Assembly (NCBI GenBank): GCA_020445165.1
Contig: JAGRHE010000165.1
Coordinates: forward strand, 1-6,055
Direction of reading: 5' to 3'
From: Gammaproteobacteria bacterium
Lineage (GTDB): Bacteria; Pseudomonadota; Gammaproteobacteria; Chromatiales; Sedimenticolaceae
DNA length: 6,055 nt
Below, piece after piece: positions 1 through 5,662 of this stretch. The notes beneath the pieces were generated by a model. It was not told the DNA's origin. It did no database searches and worked only from the letters and a program-made list of their open reading frames with translations. Position 1 is the first letter of the stretch, and each line of letters begins with the position of its first letter. A program made the position numbers and the translations under genes.

Positions 1-31
1 CGCTGAGACGGTCGGAGAGACTGGCAAACAT
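1..31 (-). CDS. ffh: Signal recognition particle protein Ffh, N-terminal start only (partial)
   Basis: The minus strand opens at an ATG (29-31) and reads MFASLSDRLS before running off the window. This closely resembles the Ffh/SRP54 N-terminus (E. coli begins MFDNLTDRLS), the first helix of the NG-domain N-bundle. Ffh is the GTPase that binds 4.5S RNA and delivers signal-bearing ribosomes to FtsY at the inner membrane. Only ten codons are visible, so the GTPase and M domains cannot be checked. The call is strengthened by the neighbour: a divergent ypjD-type membrane gene sits next to ffh in many gammaproteobacteria. The ribosome binding site is weak, with GGAA about 10 nt upstream of the ATG. 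A perfect TATAAT lies further upstream. Confidence 0.82.
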   Translation of the reverse strand, partial: MFASLSDRLS

Positions 32-64
32 TTTCGGTTATTTCCGGCTGCTGATCGGGCGTTA

Positions 65-85
65 CATCCGTGCATTATACGGATG
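65..85. repeat. Perfect 7-7-7 inverted repeat in the ffh/ypjD divergent spacer
   Basis: CATCCGT (65-71), a 7-bp A/T-rich spacer GCATTAT, then ACGGATG (79-85) form a perfect inverted repeat. The arms do not extend further (64 and 86 do not pair). It overlaps the TATAAT that probably serves ffh and ends 16 bp before the first ATG of the rightward gene. A transcript from that -10 box would start near 67, so most of the repeat would not be in the mRNA. A dyad protein-binding site is therefore more natural than an RNA hairpin, but this is inference. Confidence 0.5.
74..79 (-). promoter_or_regulatory. Candidate -10 box for ffh
   Basis: Read on the minus strand, these six bases are TATAAT, the full sigma-70 -10 consensus, 42 nt upstream of the ffh start codon. 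That would give a leader of roughly 35 nt. No convincing -35 box is visible at 16-18 bp spacing (the best hexamers are AACCCT- or TAACCC-like) and there is no extended-10 TG. The promoter could depend on an activator or simply be weak. The box lies at the centre of a 21-bp inverted repeat. Confidence 0.4.
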
Positions 86-101
86 CAGCTGAATCAGGGT
101 T

Positions 102-932
102 ATGCCATCATCCCACGCACAAATGAACGTCGCCCTCCTCGCAATTCCCGCGGCCACGCTGTACATCATCGGCGGCCTCAGTACCGGCCTGCGGCTGTTC
201 AATGCCGAGGACAGCAGACGTCCGCCGCGCATGCTCGGGATTGCGCTCGGCTTCGCCGGACTGGCGCTGCACGCAGCCGTGATCTATCACGAATTGTTCA
301 TGCTGGGCGGGCTCAACATGAGCTTTTTCAACGCCGTATCGCTCGCCGCCTGGACCATGGCCGGCCTGCTGCTGGTCTCCTCCTTGAGCAAACCGGTCGA
401 GAACCTGGCCATCCTGGCGCTGCCATTGGCGGCCATCACGGTGTTGCTCGACCTGCGTTTTCCCGGCAGCCGCCTGCTCAGCGACCATTCGGGCTGGGAG
501 CTGCGCCTGCACGTGCTGACGTCGATGCTGGCCTACAGCCTGCTGACCCTGGCCAGCGCACAGGCACTGTTGCTCGCAGTACAGGACACGCACCTGCGCC
601 GCCATCATCCGGGGGGATTCATCCGCGCCCTGCCGCCACTGCAGACCATGGAATCGCTGCTGTTCGAGATGATCAGTGTCGGTTTCGTCCTGCTCAGCGT
701 CGCCCTGTTGACCGGTTTCCTGTACCTGGACGACATGTTTGCCCAGCACCTGGTGCACAAGACGGTGCTGTCGATCGTCGCCTGGATTGCCTTTGCGACA
801 TTGCTCTGGGGACGCTTCCGTTTCGGCTGGCGCGGTCGCAAGGCGATTCGCTGGACCCTGGTCGGCTTCGCCGTGCTCATGCTCGCCTATTTTGGCAGCA
901 AGGCCGTCATCGAGCTGATCCTGCACCGCTGA
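102..932 (+). CDS. ypjD: YpjD/CcsA-HemX family eight-helix inner-membrane protein
   Basis: This is a 276-residue polytopic membrane protein. Hydrophobic segments lie near residues 9-27, 44-62, 80-96, 100-117, 135-160, 186-208, 219-237 and 249-268. The C-terminal third closely follows E. coli YpjD (CorE): a KTVLSIVAW segment (220-228), LLWGRFRFGWRGR (234-246) and LAYFGS (261-266). Histidines 137 and 219 sit at helix starts, where haem ligands occur in CcsA/CcmC relatives. The tryptophan-rich WWD haem-handling loop of true cytochrome c assembly factors is not seen, so automatic names such as 'cytochrome c assembly protein' may overstate its role; the function of this branch is poorly defined. 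An in-frame stop at 90-92 makes the ATG at 102 the most upstream ATG. Its only Shine-Dalgarno candidate, AGGG (96-99), is just 2 nt away. An alternative ATG at 123 has no ribosome binding site. Confidence is high for the family and moderate for the start. Confidence 0.9.
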   Translation: MPSSHAQMNVALLAIPAATLYIIGGLSTGLRLFNAEDSRRPPRMLGIALGFAGLALHAAVIYHELFMLGGLNMSFFNAVSLAAWTMAGLLLVSSLSKPVENLAILALPLAAITVLLDLRFPGSRLLSDHSGWELRLHVLTSMLAYSLLTLASAQALLLAVQDTHLRRHHPGGFIRALPPLQTMESLLFEMISVGFVLLSVALLTGFLYLDDMFAQHLVHKTVLSIVAWIAFATLLWGRFRFGWRGRKAIRWTLVGFAVLMLAYFGSKAVIELILHR

Positions 933-940
933 AGACCTGA

Positions 941-2773
941 TCAGCCGGGCTGCGCCACGCAGTAGGCCGTTATCGCGTCGAGAAACTCGGCACCGTACTT
1001 TTCCAGCTTGTGCTGTCCAACACCGCTGATTGCCAAGAGCGCCTCCTCGCTCAGCGGCTTTGCGCGCGCCATGTGCACCAAAGTGGCATCACCGAACACG
1101 ATGTAGGGTGGCTTGCCCTCGTCATCGGCAAGGCGTTTGCGCAACACGCGCAACTCCTCGAACAGTCCTTCGTCATACGGCCCACTGGCGGCGTCGGCGC
1201 GCGGGCGCCGGGCTCGCTTCGCACTCTCGCGCACACGCGGACGGGCCAGGTCGAGACGCACCTCACCGCGCAACAGCGGGCGTGCTGCGTCGGTGAGCTT
1301 CAGCACCGAGTAGTTGGCGACGTCCTGCTCCAACAGCCCGTGGTGGATCAGCTGGCGGAAGATCGAGGTCCAGTCGTGCTCGCTGAGATCGGCCCCGATA
1401 CCGTAGGTGGACAGCCTGTCGTGGCCCAGGCTGCGGATGCGCTCGGTGTCGGCGCCGCGCAGCACGTCGACCACCTGGCGCAGGCCGAAACGCTGGCCCA
1501 CGCGATACACGCATGACAGCGCCTTTTGCGCCTCGACGGTGGCATCAAATCGCTGTGGTGGATCGGTGCAGATATCGCAGTTGCCGCAGTCCTGCACCAA
1601 ACGCTCGCCGAAATACCCGAGCAACACGCGCCGACGACAGGTCAGCGCCTCGGCCATGGCGACCATGGCGTTGAGCTTGTGAATCTCGATCCGCTGCTGC
1701 TCGGCATTGCGATTGTTGTCGATCAGGCGACGCGCCGTGACCACGTCCTGCGCGCCGTACAGCAACAATGCATCGGCCGGCAGGCCATCACGTCCGGCAC
1801 GCCCGGTTTCCTGGTAGTACCCCTCGATATTCTTCGGCAGATCGAAATGCACGACGAAGCGCACATTGGGCTTGTCGATACCCATACCGAAGGCGACGGT
1901 CGCCACGACGACCTGGATATCGTCCTTCAGGAATCGTTCTTGAACCTGTTCACGGTGGGCGGCGGGAAGACCTGCATGGTAGGCGGCCGCACGCACGCCC
2001 TGCGCCTCGAGCTTGCCGGCGATATCGTCGACCTTCTTGCGCGACAGCGCATAGACGATCCCGGATTGCCCTGCACGACCGTCGAGGAAACGCAGCAGCT
2101 GATCGAACGGCTTGTGCTTGTCGAGCACGCTGTAGCGGATGTTCGGACGATCAAAACCGGTCAGGTGGCGCCGCGCCTGCTGCAGACCGAGCACACGCAC
2201 GATGTCTTCGCGCGTCTGCGGATCGGCGGTCGCAGTCAGGGCCACCAGTGGAATGTCGGAAAAGCGCTCGCGCAGGCTACCCAGTGCGGCGTACTCGGGT
2301 CGGAAATCGTGACCCCACTGCGACACGCAGTGCGCCTCGTCGACCGCGAACAGCGCGACATCGATGTCATCGAGTCGATCGATGAAGCCGCCCGACAGCA
2401 AACGTTCCGGGCTGATGTACAGCAGGTCCAGCTCATGCCGGTGCAGCCGTGCCAGAACCCCGCGTGCCGCCTCACTGTCCAGGCTGGAGTTGTAATAGGC
2501 GGCCGCGACACCGCTCGCGCACAGGGCGTCAACCTGGTCCTTCATCAGGGAAATCAGCGGCGACACGACGATTCCCACGCCGGACCGGTGCAGTGCCGGA
2601 ATCTGGTAACAAAGCGACTTGCCGCCACCGGTCGGCATCAGCACGAAGGCGTCGCGGCCGGCGATCAGGTCGGCAATGACCTCGGCCTGCCGCGGACGGA
2701 ATTCGCTGTAGCCGAACACCTCGTGCAGGGTCTGCGCCGGATCATCATGGGTGTTTCGATGTGGCTTGGACAT
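941..2773 (-). CDS. recQ: ATP-dependent DNA helicase RecQ
   Basis: This 610-residue protein is a full-length RecQ (E. coli is about 609), a 3'-5' superfamily 2 helicase acting in RecF-pathway recombination and fork repair. All parts are visible in order. The Q-motif region is FRPRQ (25-29), Walker A is MPTGGGKS (46-53), DEAH is at 145-148, followed by the aromatic-rich loop CVSQWGHDFRPEY (149-161). Motif III ALTATA is at 178-183, the second RecA lobe spans about 215-345, and motif VI QETGRAGRDG is at 321-330. The zinc site has C379, C396, C399 and C402. The RQC winged helix covers about 405-510 and an HRDC domain about 533-608. Nothing is truncated or missing. The chosen ATG gives the normal family N-terminus but has no Shine-Dalgarno. 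The gene follows the flagellar block on the same strand after a 111-bp gap and converges with the ypjD-like gene. Confidence 0.97.
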   Translation of the reverse strand: MSKPHRNTHDDPAQTLHEVFGYSEFRPRQAEVIADLIAGRDAFVLMPTGGGKSLCYQIPALHRSGVGIVVSPLISLMKDQVDALCASGVAAAYYNSSLDSEAARGVLARLHRHELDLLYISPERLLSGGFIDRLDDIDVALFAVDEAHCVSQWGHDFRPEYAALGSLRERFSDIPLVALTATADPQTREDIVRVLGLQQARRHLTGFDRPNIRYSVLDKHKPFDQLLRFLDGRAGQSGIVYALSRKKVDDIAGKLEAQGVRAAAYHAGLPAAHREQVQERFLKDDIQVVVATVAFGMGIDKPNVRFVVHFDLPKNIEGYYQETGRAGRDGLPADALLLYGAQDVVTARRLIDNNRNAEQQRIEIHKLNAMVAMAEALTCRRRVLLGYFGERLVQDCGNCDICTDPPQRFDATVEAQKALSCVYRVGQRFGLRQVVDVLRGADTERIRSLGHDRLSTYGIGADLSEHDWTSIFRQLIHHGLLEQDVANYSVLKLTDAARPLLRGEVRLDLARPRVRESAKRARRPRADAASGPYDEGLFEELRVLRKRLADDEGKPPYIVFGDATLVHMARAKPLSEEALLAISGVGQHKLEKYGAEFLDAITAYCVAQPG

Positions 2774-2781
2774 GGCCGACG

Positions 2782-2787
2782 ATTGTA
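2782..2787 (-). promoter_or_regulatory. Candidate -10 box immediately upstream of recQ
   Basis: On the minus strand these bases read TACAAT, five of six matches to TATAAT, ending only 8 nt before the recQ ATG. Initiation about 7 nt downstream would put the mRNA start at or next to the start codon. No good -35 hexamer is seen (best is TCGCCG at 18 bp) and there is no extended-10 TG. The support is the single hexamer plus the absence of any Shine-Dalgarno before the ATG. Confidence 0.25.
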
Positions 2788-2884
2788 CCGGGGACTGCCG
2801 GGTAACGGCGAGGCAGGCGCCCGCAGCTGGCGGTTCGCGCCTCCGACCTCAGCCCGCGGATGCGGATCGTCGGCCGGGCTCGGC

Positions 2885-3196
2885 TCAGCGATGGGCTTGG
2901 TTGTATGCCCGGGTCGCCTTGCGTCCCTTCGACGTGCGGCCGAGTTCATCGGCGATGCGGGCACGCGCCTCGATGCTCTGTGCCATCAGCTGCTTGTCGA
3001 GGGCGAGAATGGCGCGCACCCGGTCGGCGACGAAATCATCCGCCGGTGCATGGGTGGCAAAGGCCCGTTCCAACAGGCCGCGGCGCTTGGGCTCGAGCGA
3101 GATCACCGCATCCCATTCTCCGGACTCGCCGAATGCCGCCATGCGCCGGCTGAGTTCGAGCGCGTCGTCGAGCAACTGGTGTCGCGACCCGGCCAT
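2885..3196 (-). CDS. fliT: FliT-like flagellar export chaperone
   Basis: This is a small, all-helical-looking protein of 103 residues, in the usual FliT size range. It shows family-type features: a WDAVISLEPKRRGLLERAF stretch (28-46), a RAILALDKQLM helix (61-71) and a basic C-terminal helix rich in R and A (about 78-103). FliT proteins are poorly conserved, so the name rests on these patterns plus position directly after fliS. In enterobacteria FliT binds FliD before export and also acts on FlhDC; polar flagellates generally lack FlhDC, so only the chaperone role is inferred here. Only 3 bp separate the fliS stop from this ATG (TGA TTC ATG). The best ribosome binding site, AGGAAG at 3208-3213, lies inside the end of fliS, 11 nt away. 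Translational coupling to fliS is therefore likely. Confidence 0.8.
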   Translation of the reverse strand: MAGSRHQLLDDALELSRRMAAFGESGEWDAVISLEPKRRGLLERAFATHAPADDFVADRVRAILALDKQLMAQSIEARARIADELGRTSKGRKATRAYNQAHR

Positions 3197-3199
3197 GAA

Positions 3200-3640
3200 T
3201 CAGCCCGCTTCCTGCTCGGCGGTGAACTTGTTGCCACCACTGTTACGGACATTCTCCGGCATGGCATCCCAGGCGCCCTTGATCTCCAGCATCAGGTCGA
3301 TCACCTCGGTCAGTGCCGCAGGATCGTTCTCGACCGACGCATCGATCATGCGCCGGGTCATGTAGGCGTACAGGTCATCGAGGTTGACGGCAATCGCGCC
3401 GCCAGCATCCATGTCCAGGCTCGAGCGCAGACCATTGACGATCGACATCGCCCAGGTCAGCTGTCGGCTCTTGCCTTCGAGATCGCCACGTTCGATGCAG
3501 CCCTTGGCGGTCGCCACCTTGTCGATCGCACCTTCCATCAGCATCTGTACGAGACGGTGGGGACTGGCGTAGGCCGCTTCCGATTCGGCCGCGACCTTGC
3601 CGTACTTCGCCACACCTGAACGTTTCTTGCCGTAGCTCAT
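3200..3640 (-). CDS. fliS: Flagellin export chaperone FliS
   Basis: This is a 146-residue FliS. It keeps flagellin unpolymerised in the cytoplasm by wrapping its C-terminal D0 helix and delivers it to the FlhA export gate. Family hallmarks are clear: AYASPHRLVQMLMEGAID (23-40), the ATAKGCIERGDL region (43-54), a glycine-containing turn near NGLRSSLDMDAGG (69-81), NLDDLYAYMTRRM (86-98) and EIKGAWDAM (119-127). The N-terminus is slightly longer and more basic than in many homologues (MSYGKKRSG). GGAA about 8-9 nt before the ATG is a plausible ribosome binding site. The gene lies 100 bp downstream of fliD rather than being tightly coupled to it, and that gap carries a candidate sigma-28 promoter. 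It is followed immediately by the fliT-like gene. Confidence 0.95.
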   Translation of the reverse strand: MSYGKKRSGVAKYGKVAAESEAAYASPHRLVQMLMEGAIDKVATAKGCIERGDLEGKSRQLTWAMSIVNGLRSSLDMDAGGAIAVNLDDLYAYMTRRMIDASVENDPAALTEVIDLMLEIKGAWDAMPENVRNSGGNKFTAEQEAG

Positions 3641-3675
3641 CTATTGGTTTCCAGTCTGCACGGGGAACGTGATGG

Positions 3676-3702
3676 GTAACGGCCGCCGACCGGCGAAATT
3701 GA
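3676..3702 (-). promoter_or_regulatory. Candidate sigma-28 (FliA) promoter for fliS-fliT
   Basis: On the minus strand the gap between fliD and fliS reads TCAATTTC (3695-3702), then exactly 11 bp, then GCCGTTAC (3676-3683). Against the E. coli FliA consensus TAAAGTTT-N11-GCCGATAA this is 5/8 and 6/8 with the correct spacer. The -10 would give a transcript starting near 3669 and a leader of about 30 nt before fliS. This is a by-eye consensus match in a GC-rich genome and could be chance. The location, in an otherwise unexplained 100-bp gap ahead of a late flagellar gene, favours it. Confidence 0.4.
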
Positions 3703-3740
3703 GGGAATCCAGGTCTCTATTCGACGCCGCTTGCCGCGCG

Positions 3741-5078
3741 TCAAAGCGTGAAGTTCTGCAACAGGAAGGTGCTGGTACTCTGCAATGAGCCAACCAGTTG
3801 ATCCAGGCGGGAATATTCCTTGCGCAGCGCGACCTCGCGCAGATCGAGCCGGCGTTCGTACTCGGCCTGTTCGCTCTCCAGACGACGCACCCTCGTGTTG
3901 AGACCATCGACCCGGCTGTCGACCAGTCCGTCGGAGTCCAGGAAGGAATCGACCAGGGACTCGAAGCGGAAGGCATAACCCTGGTCATCGTTGGCGAACA
4001 CCTGGGCGACGCTGGCGAAATCGATATCGAGCGCCTTGCTGAACTCGGTCGAATTGAGCGTCAGCTGCCCGGTATCGCGGTCGGTCTTTATGCCGAGCGA
4101 CGACAGGGCGCTGTAGCTGCCGGTCAGGCCGGACGGTTGGATGTTGAGCACATTGCGCATGCCGCTGACGATGCTGCGCAGTGTCGAATCGCCGCTGAGA
4201 TCGCCGGCCTTGAGCGTATCGATGGTCGATAGCACCTCGTTGTAGGCATCGACGAAGGCCTTTGCCGATTCCTCGATCGCGGTGTCGTCGCGCGTAACGT
4301 CGAGCATTGCCGATCCCACGCCCTCGAGTTTGATCGACAGGCCGTCGATGACCGACGTGATGTTGTTGCTGGCCGAGGTCAGGGGAATGCCGTCGATGCT
4401 GTACTCGGCATCGAGTTCGGCCAGGTCGCTGATGGTTCCGCCCAGTCCGTCCTGGTTGGTGGTGGCGAAGTTGAACGTGGTGTCAGTGATGCCACCGGCG
4501 AACGACAGCTCGACGCGGTTTTCATAGCCGGATTCGTCGGCGGTGAGAATCAGGCGCTGGTTGCCACCACCGACATTCAGGATCGTAGCCGTGACGCCGG
4601 GGTTGTCGGCATCTGAATTGATTGCGTCGCGCAGGCCGCTGAGCGTCATGGCCGTGGACATGTCGACGGTCATGGCCTCGCCGCCCACGGTCAGGGTCAG
4701 CTCATCACCGGCGCCACCACCGATTGTATCGGTCTCGGCGAACTCGTCCGATGCCATCTTGTGATTCTGCGCCAGGCGTGCGACATCGAGGTTGTAGATG
4801 CCTGCGGCCGCATCGGCGTCGGCGCTGGCCGTCATCACGTCCTCGTCGGATGACATGGACTGGAATTTGCGGAAGGCCTCCAGCGAACTCAGGTCGCGCA
4901 TCGCGGACTGGAAGTTGGACAGGGCGCTCTTGAGCTGCCCATAGGACGAAATCTGCGCCCGGGTGTCAGATTCCCGTCGCTGCAAGGCGACCAAAGGCTG
5001 TCGCTCGAGTGACATCAACTGCGAGACGATCGACTCGATATCGATGCCGGAACCTACGCCTGCCGCTGTGATCGCCAT
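3741..5078 (-). CDS. fliD: Flagellar hook-associated protein 2, filament cap FliD
   Basis: This is a 445-residue FliD, somewhat shorter than the roughly 470 of E. coli. It is exported through the flagellar channel and forms the pentameric or hexameric tip cap under which flagellin folds. The N-terminal FliD domain covers about residues 8-110 and begins with the typical GVGSGIDIESIVSQLMSLERQPL. The variable surface domains span about 110-250. FliD_C follows (about 225-440), including SAKAFVDAYNEVLSTI (271-286), SSLGIKTDRDTGQLTLN (326-342) and a C-terminal coiled coil (about 385-430) ending FLLQNFTL. There are no cysteines, as is common in exported flagellar proteins. The start is well supported by AAGGAG (5087-5092) 8 nt upstream. 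It follows flaG by 43 bp with no obvious promoter or terminator between them, so the two are probably co-transcribed. Confidence 0.96.
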   Translation of the reverse strand: MAITAAGVGSGIDIESIVSQLMSLERQPLVALQRRESDTRAQISSYGQLKSALSNFQSAMRDLSSLEAFRKFQSMSSDEDVMTASADADAAAGIYNLDVARLAQNHKMASDEFAETDTIGGGAGDELTLTVGGEAMTVDMSTAMTLSGLRDAINSDADNPGVTATILNVGGGNQRLILTADESGYENRVELSFAGGITDTTFNFATTNQDGLGGTISDLAELDAEYSIDGIPLTSASNNITSVIDGLSIKLEGVGSAMLDVTRDDTAIEESAKAFVDAYNEVLSTIDTLKAGDLSGDSTLRSIVSGMRNVLNIQPSGLTGSYSALSSLGIKTDRDTGQLTLNSTEFSKALDIDFASVAQVFANDDQGYAFRFESLVDSFLDSDGLVDSRVDGLNTRVRRLESEQAEYERRLDLREVALRKEYSRLDQLVGSLQSTSTFLLQNFTL

Positions 5079-5086
5079 GTCATTCG

Positions 5087-5092
5087 CTCCTT
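5087..5092 (-). promoter_or_regulatory. Strong Shine-Dalgarno for fliD, with a decoy ATG in between
   Basis: AAGGAG on the minus strand lies 8 nt before the fliD ATG (5076-5078), an ideal spacing. A second, out-of-frame ATG (5081-5083) sits between them at only 3 nt spacing, which the ribosome should disfavour. It opens a nine-codon frame ending TAG at 5054-5056. Confidence 0.8.
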
Positions 5093-5121
5093 AGTGCCAA
5101 ACCGCCGCAACCGCGGGAAGA

Positions 5122-5481
5122 CTAGGCAGAATCGTGAAAGATCACGCCCGCGGCTTCTTCCAGGCGTTTGCGCAGACGCATTACTTCTTCGCTCGGAATC
5201 TGCCGGACCACCTCGTCGGTCTCCCGGTCGATCACCTTGACGACGGTTTCACCACTGTCGTCATCGACCGAAAACTGCAGCTCACGATGCAAATCACGTA
5301 CCAGCTGATTCAGGTTGGACACGACATCCTGCAGTCCCTCCCTGTCTTCAGCGGCCTTTTCCACTGCATTCGGCGACTCAGGCTTCTCCTTGATCGCGGA
5401 TGTACGTTCCAGTCGGGCCGAAGGGCCGGCCTGCGCCGGCTGCGCCAGGCCCGGTTTCAAGATTCCCACTTCGTTACTCAT
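5122..5481 (-). CDS. flaG: Flagellar protein FlaG
   Basis: This is a 119-residue FlaG-family protein. Residues 1-45 are a low-complexity, probably disordered leader rich in A, P, K and E. The conserved domain follows: DVVSNLNQLVRDLHRELQFS (52-71), an acidic turn, TVVKVIDRETDEVVRQIPSEE (79-99) and a terminal helix VMRLRKRLEE. FlaG is found beside fliD in polar flagellates and affects filament length or stability; its biochemical role is not well settled. The reading frame is open further upstream to a GTG at 5547. The ATG at 5479-5481 is chosen because GAGGA (5489-5493) stands 7 nt before it, the extra 22 residues look unlike FlaG, and the GTG has no ribosome binding site. It is probably the first gene of a flaG-fliD(-fliS-fliT) unit. 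Confidence 0.92.
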   Translation of the reverse strand: MSNEVGILKPGLAQPAQAGPSARLERTSAIKEKPESPNAVEKAAEDREGLQDVVSNLNQLVRDLHRELQFSVDDDSGETVVKVIDRETDEVVRQIPSEEVMRLRKRLEEAAGVIFHDSA

Positions 5482-5575
5482 GTCACTGTCCTCATGCCAG
5501 TCAGGGCAGTCGTCAGGTACCTCGCTGGCGACCGTCCCCGGATCCACCGCACAATCGGCGGCGTTCCGACATTTC

Positions 5576-5602
5576 GTAGCAGCTTGACCGCAACCCTCTT
5601 GA
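5576..5602 (-). promoter_or_regulatory. Weak candidate sigma-28 promoter upstream of flaG
   Basis: On the minus strand, TCAAG (5598-5602) is followed by 14 bp and then GCTGCTAC (5576-5583). The FliA pattern is T(A/C)AAG-N14-GCCGATAA, so the -35 core and spacing fit and the -10 agrees at 5 of 8. A better -10-like octamer, GCCGATTG (5552-5559), has no matching -35 at the right distance. The unit clearly begins somewhere in this 181-bp spacer, but which element is used cannot be settled by eye. Confidence 0.3.
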
Positions 5603-5621
5603 TCGCGACCACCTGCCTATC

Positions 5622-5655
5622 CAATCCCGCGCCCGGTCACCCGGACACGGGATTG
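5622..5655 (-). terminator. Hairpin just after fliC, probable terminator lacking a U-tract
   Basis: CAATCCCG (5622-5629) pairs perfectly with CGGGATTG (5648-5655). Inside it, CCGG (5633-5636) pairs with CCGG (5641-5644) around a TCAC tetraloop, with a short mismatched internal loop between the two stems. The structure begins 7 nt after the flagellin stop codon, where a fliC terminator is expected. On the minus strand the downstream bases read GATAGGCAGG, with no run of T. Termination may be inefficient, or the hairpin may mainly protect the 3' end of the flagellin mRNA. Confidence 0.5.
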
Positions 5656-5662
5656 CTCACCC

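Noticed and set aside
83..940. A 285-codon plus-strand frame overlapping the ypjD-like gene, and a 272-codon minus-strand frame under it (108-926)
   Set aside because: Both products are arginine-, alanine-, glutamine- or histidine-rich with no recognisable domain, while the 102-932 frame clearly encodes a known membrane family.
2851..2880. AGCCCG/CGGGCT stem just after the fliT-like gene as a terminator
   Set aside because: Only six base pairs with an 18-nt loop, no U-tract, and such repeats are easily found by chance in GC-rich sequence.
1526..3619. A 697-codon open frame on the plus strand, antisense to recQ, the fliT-like gene and fliS
   Set aside because: It spans three well-recognised genes on the other strand and its product shows no family resemblance. 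Long antisense open frames are expected in GC-rich genomes, where stop codons are rare in the frame opposite real codons.
3641..3988. A 115-codon minus-strand frame ending just before fliS and overlapping the fliD 3' end
   Set aside because: It is mostly the alternative frame of the fliD coiled coil, has no family resemblance, and its unique part is the spacer that looks regulatory.
5079..5100. TGGCAC upstream of fliD as a sigma-54 -24 element
   Set aside because: The required -12 element (TTGC-like) is absent at the correct spacing; the bases there are the Shine-Dalgarno region.
5102..5118. CCGC-GGTT-GCGG stem in the flaG-fliD spacer as an attenuator
   Set aside because: A four-pair stem with no U-tract, too weak to support a regulatory call.
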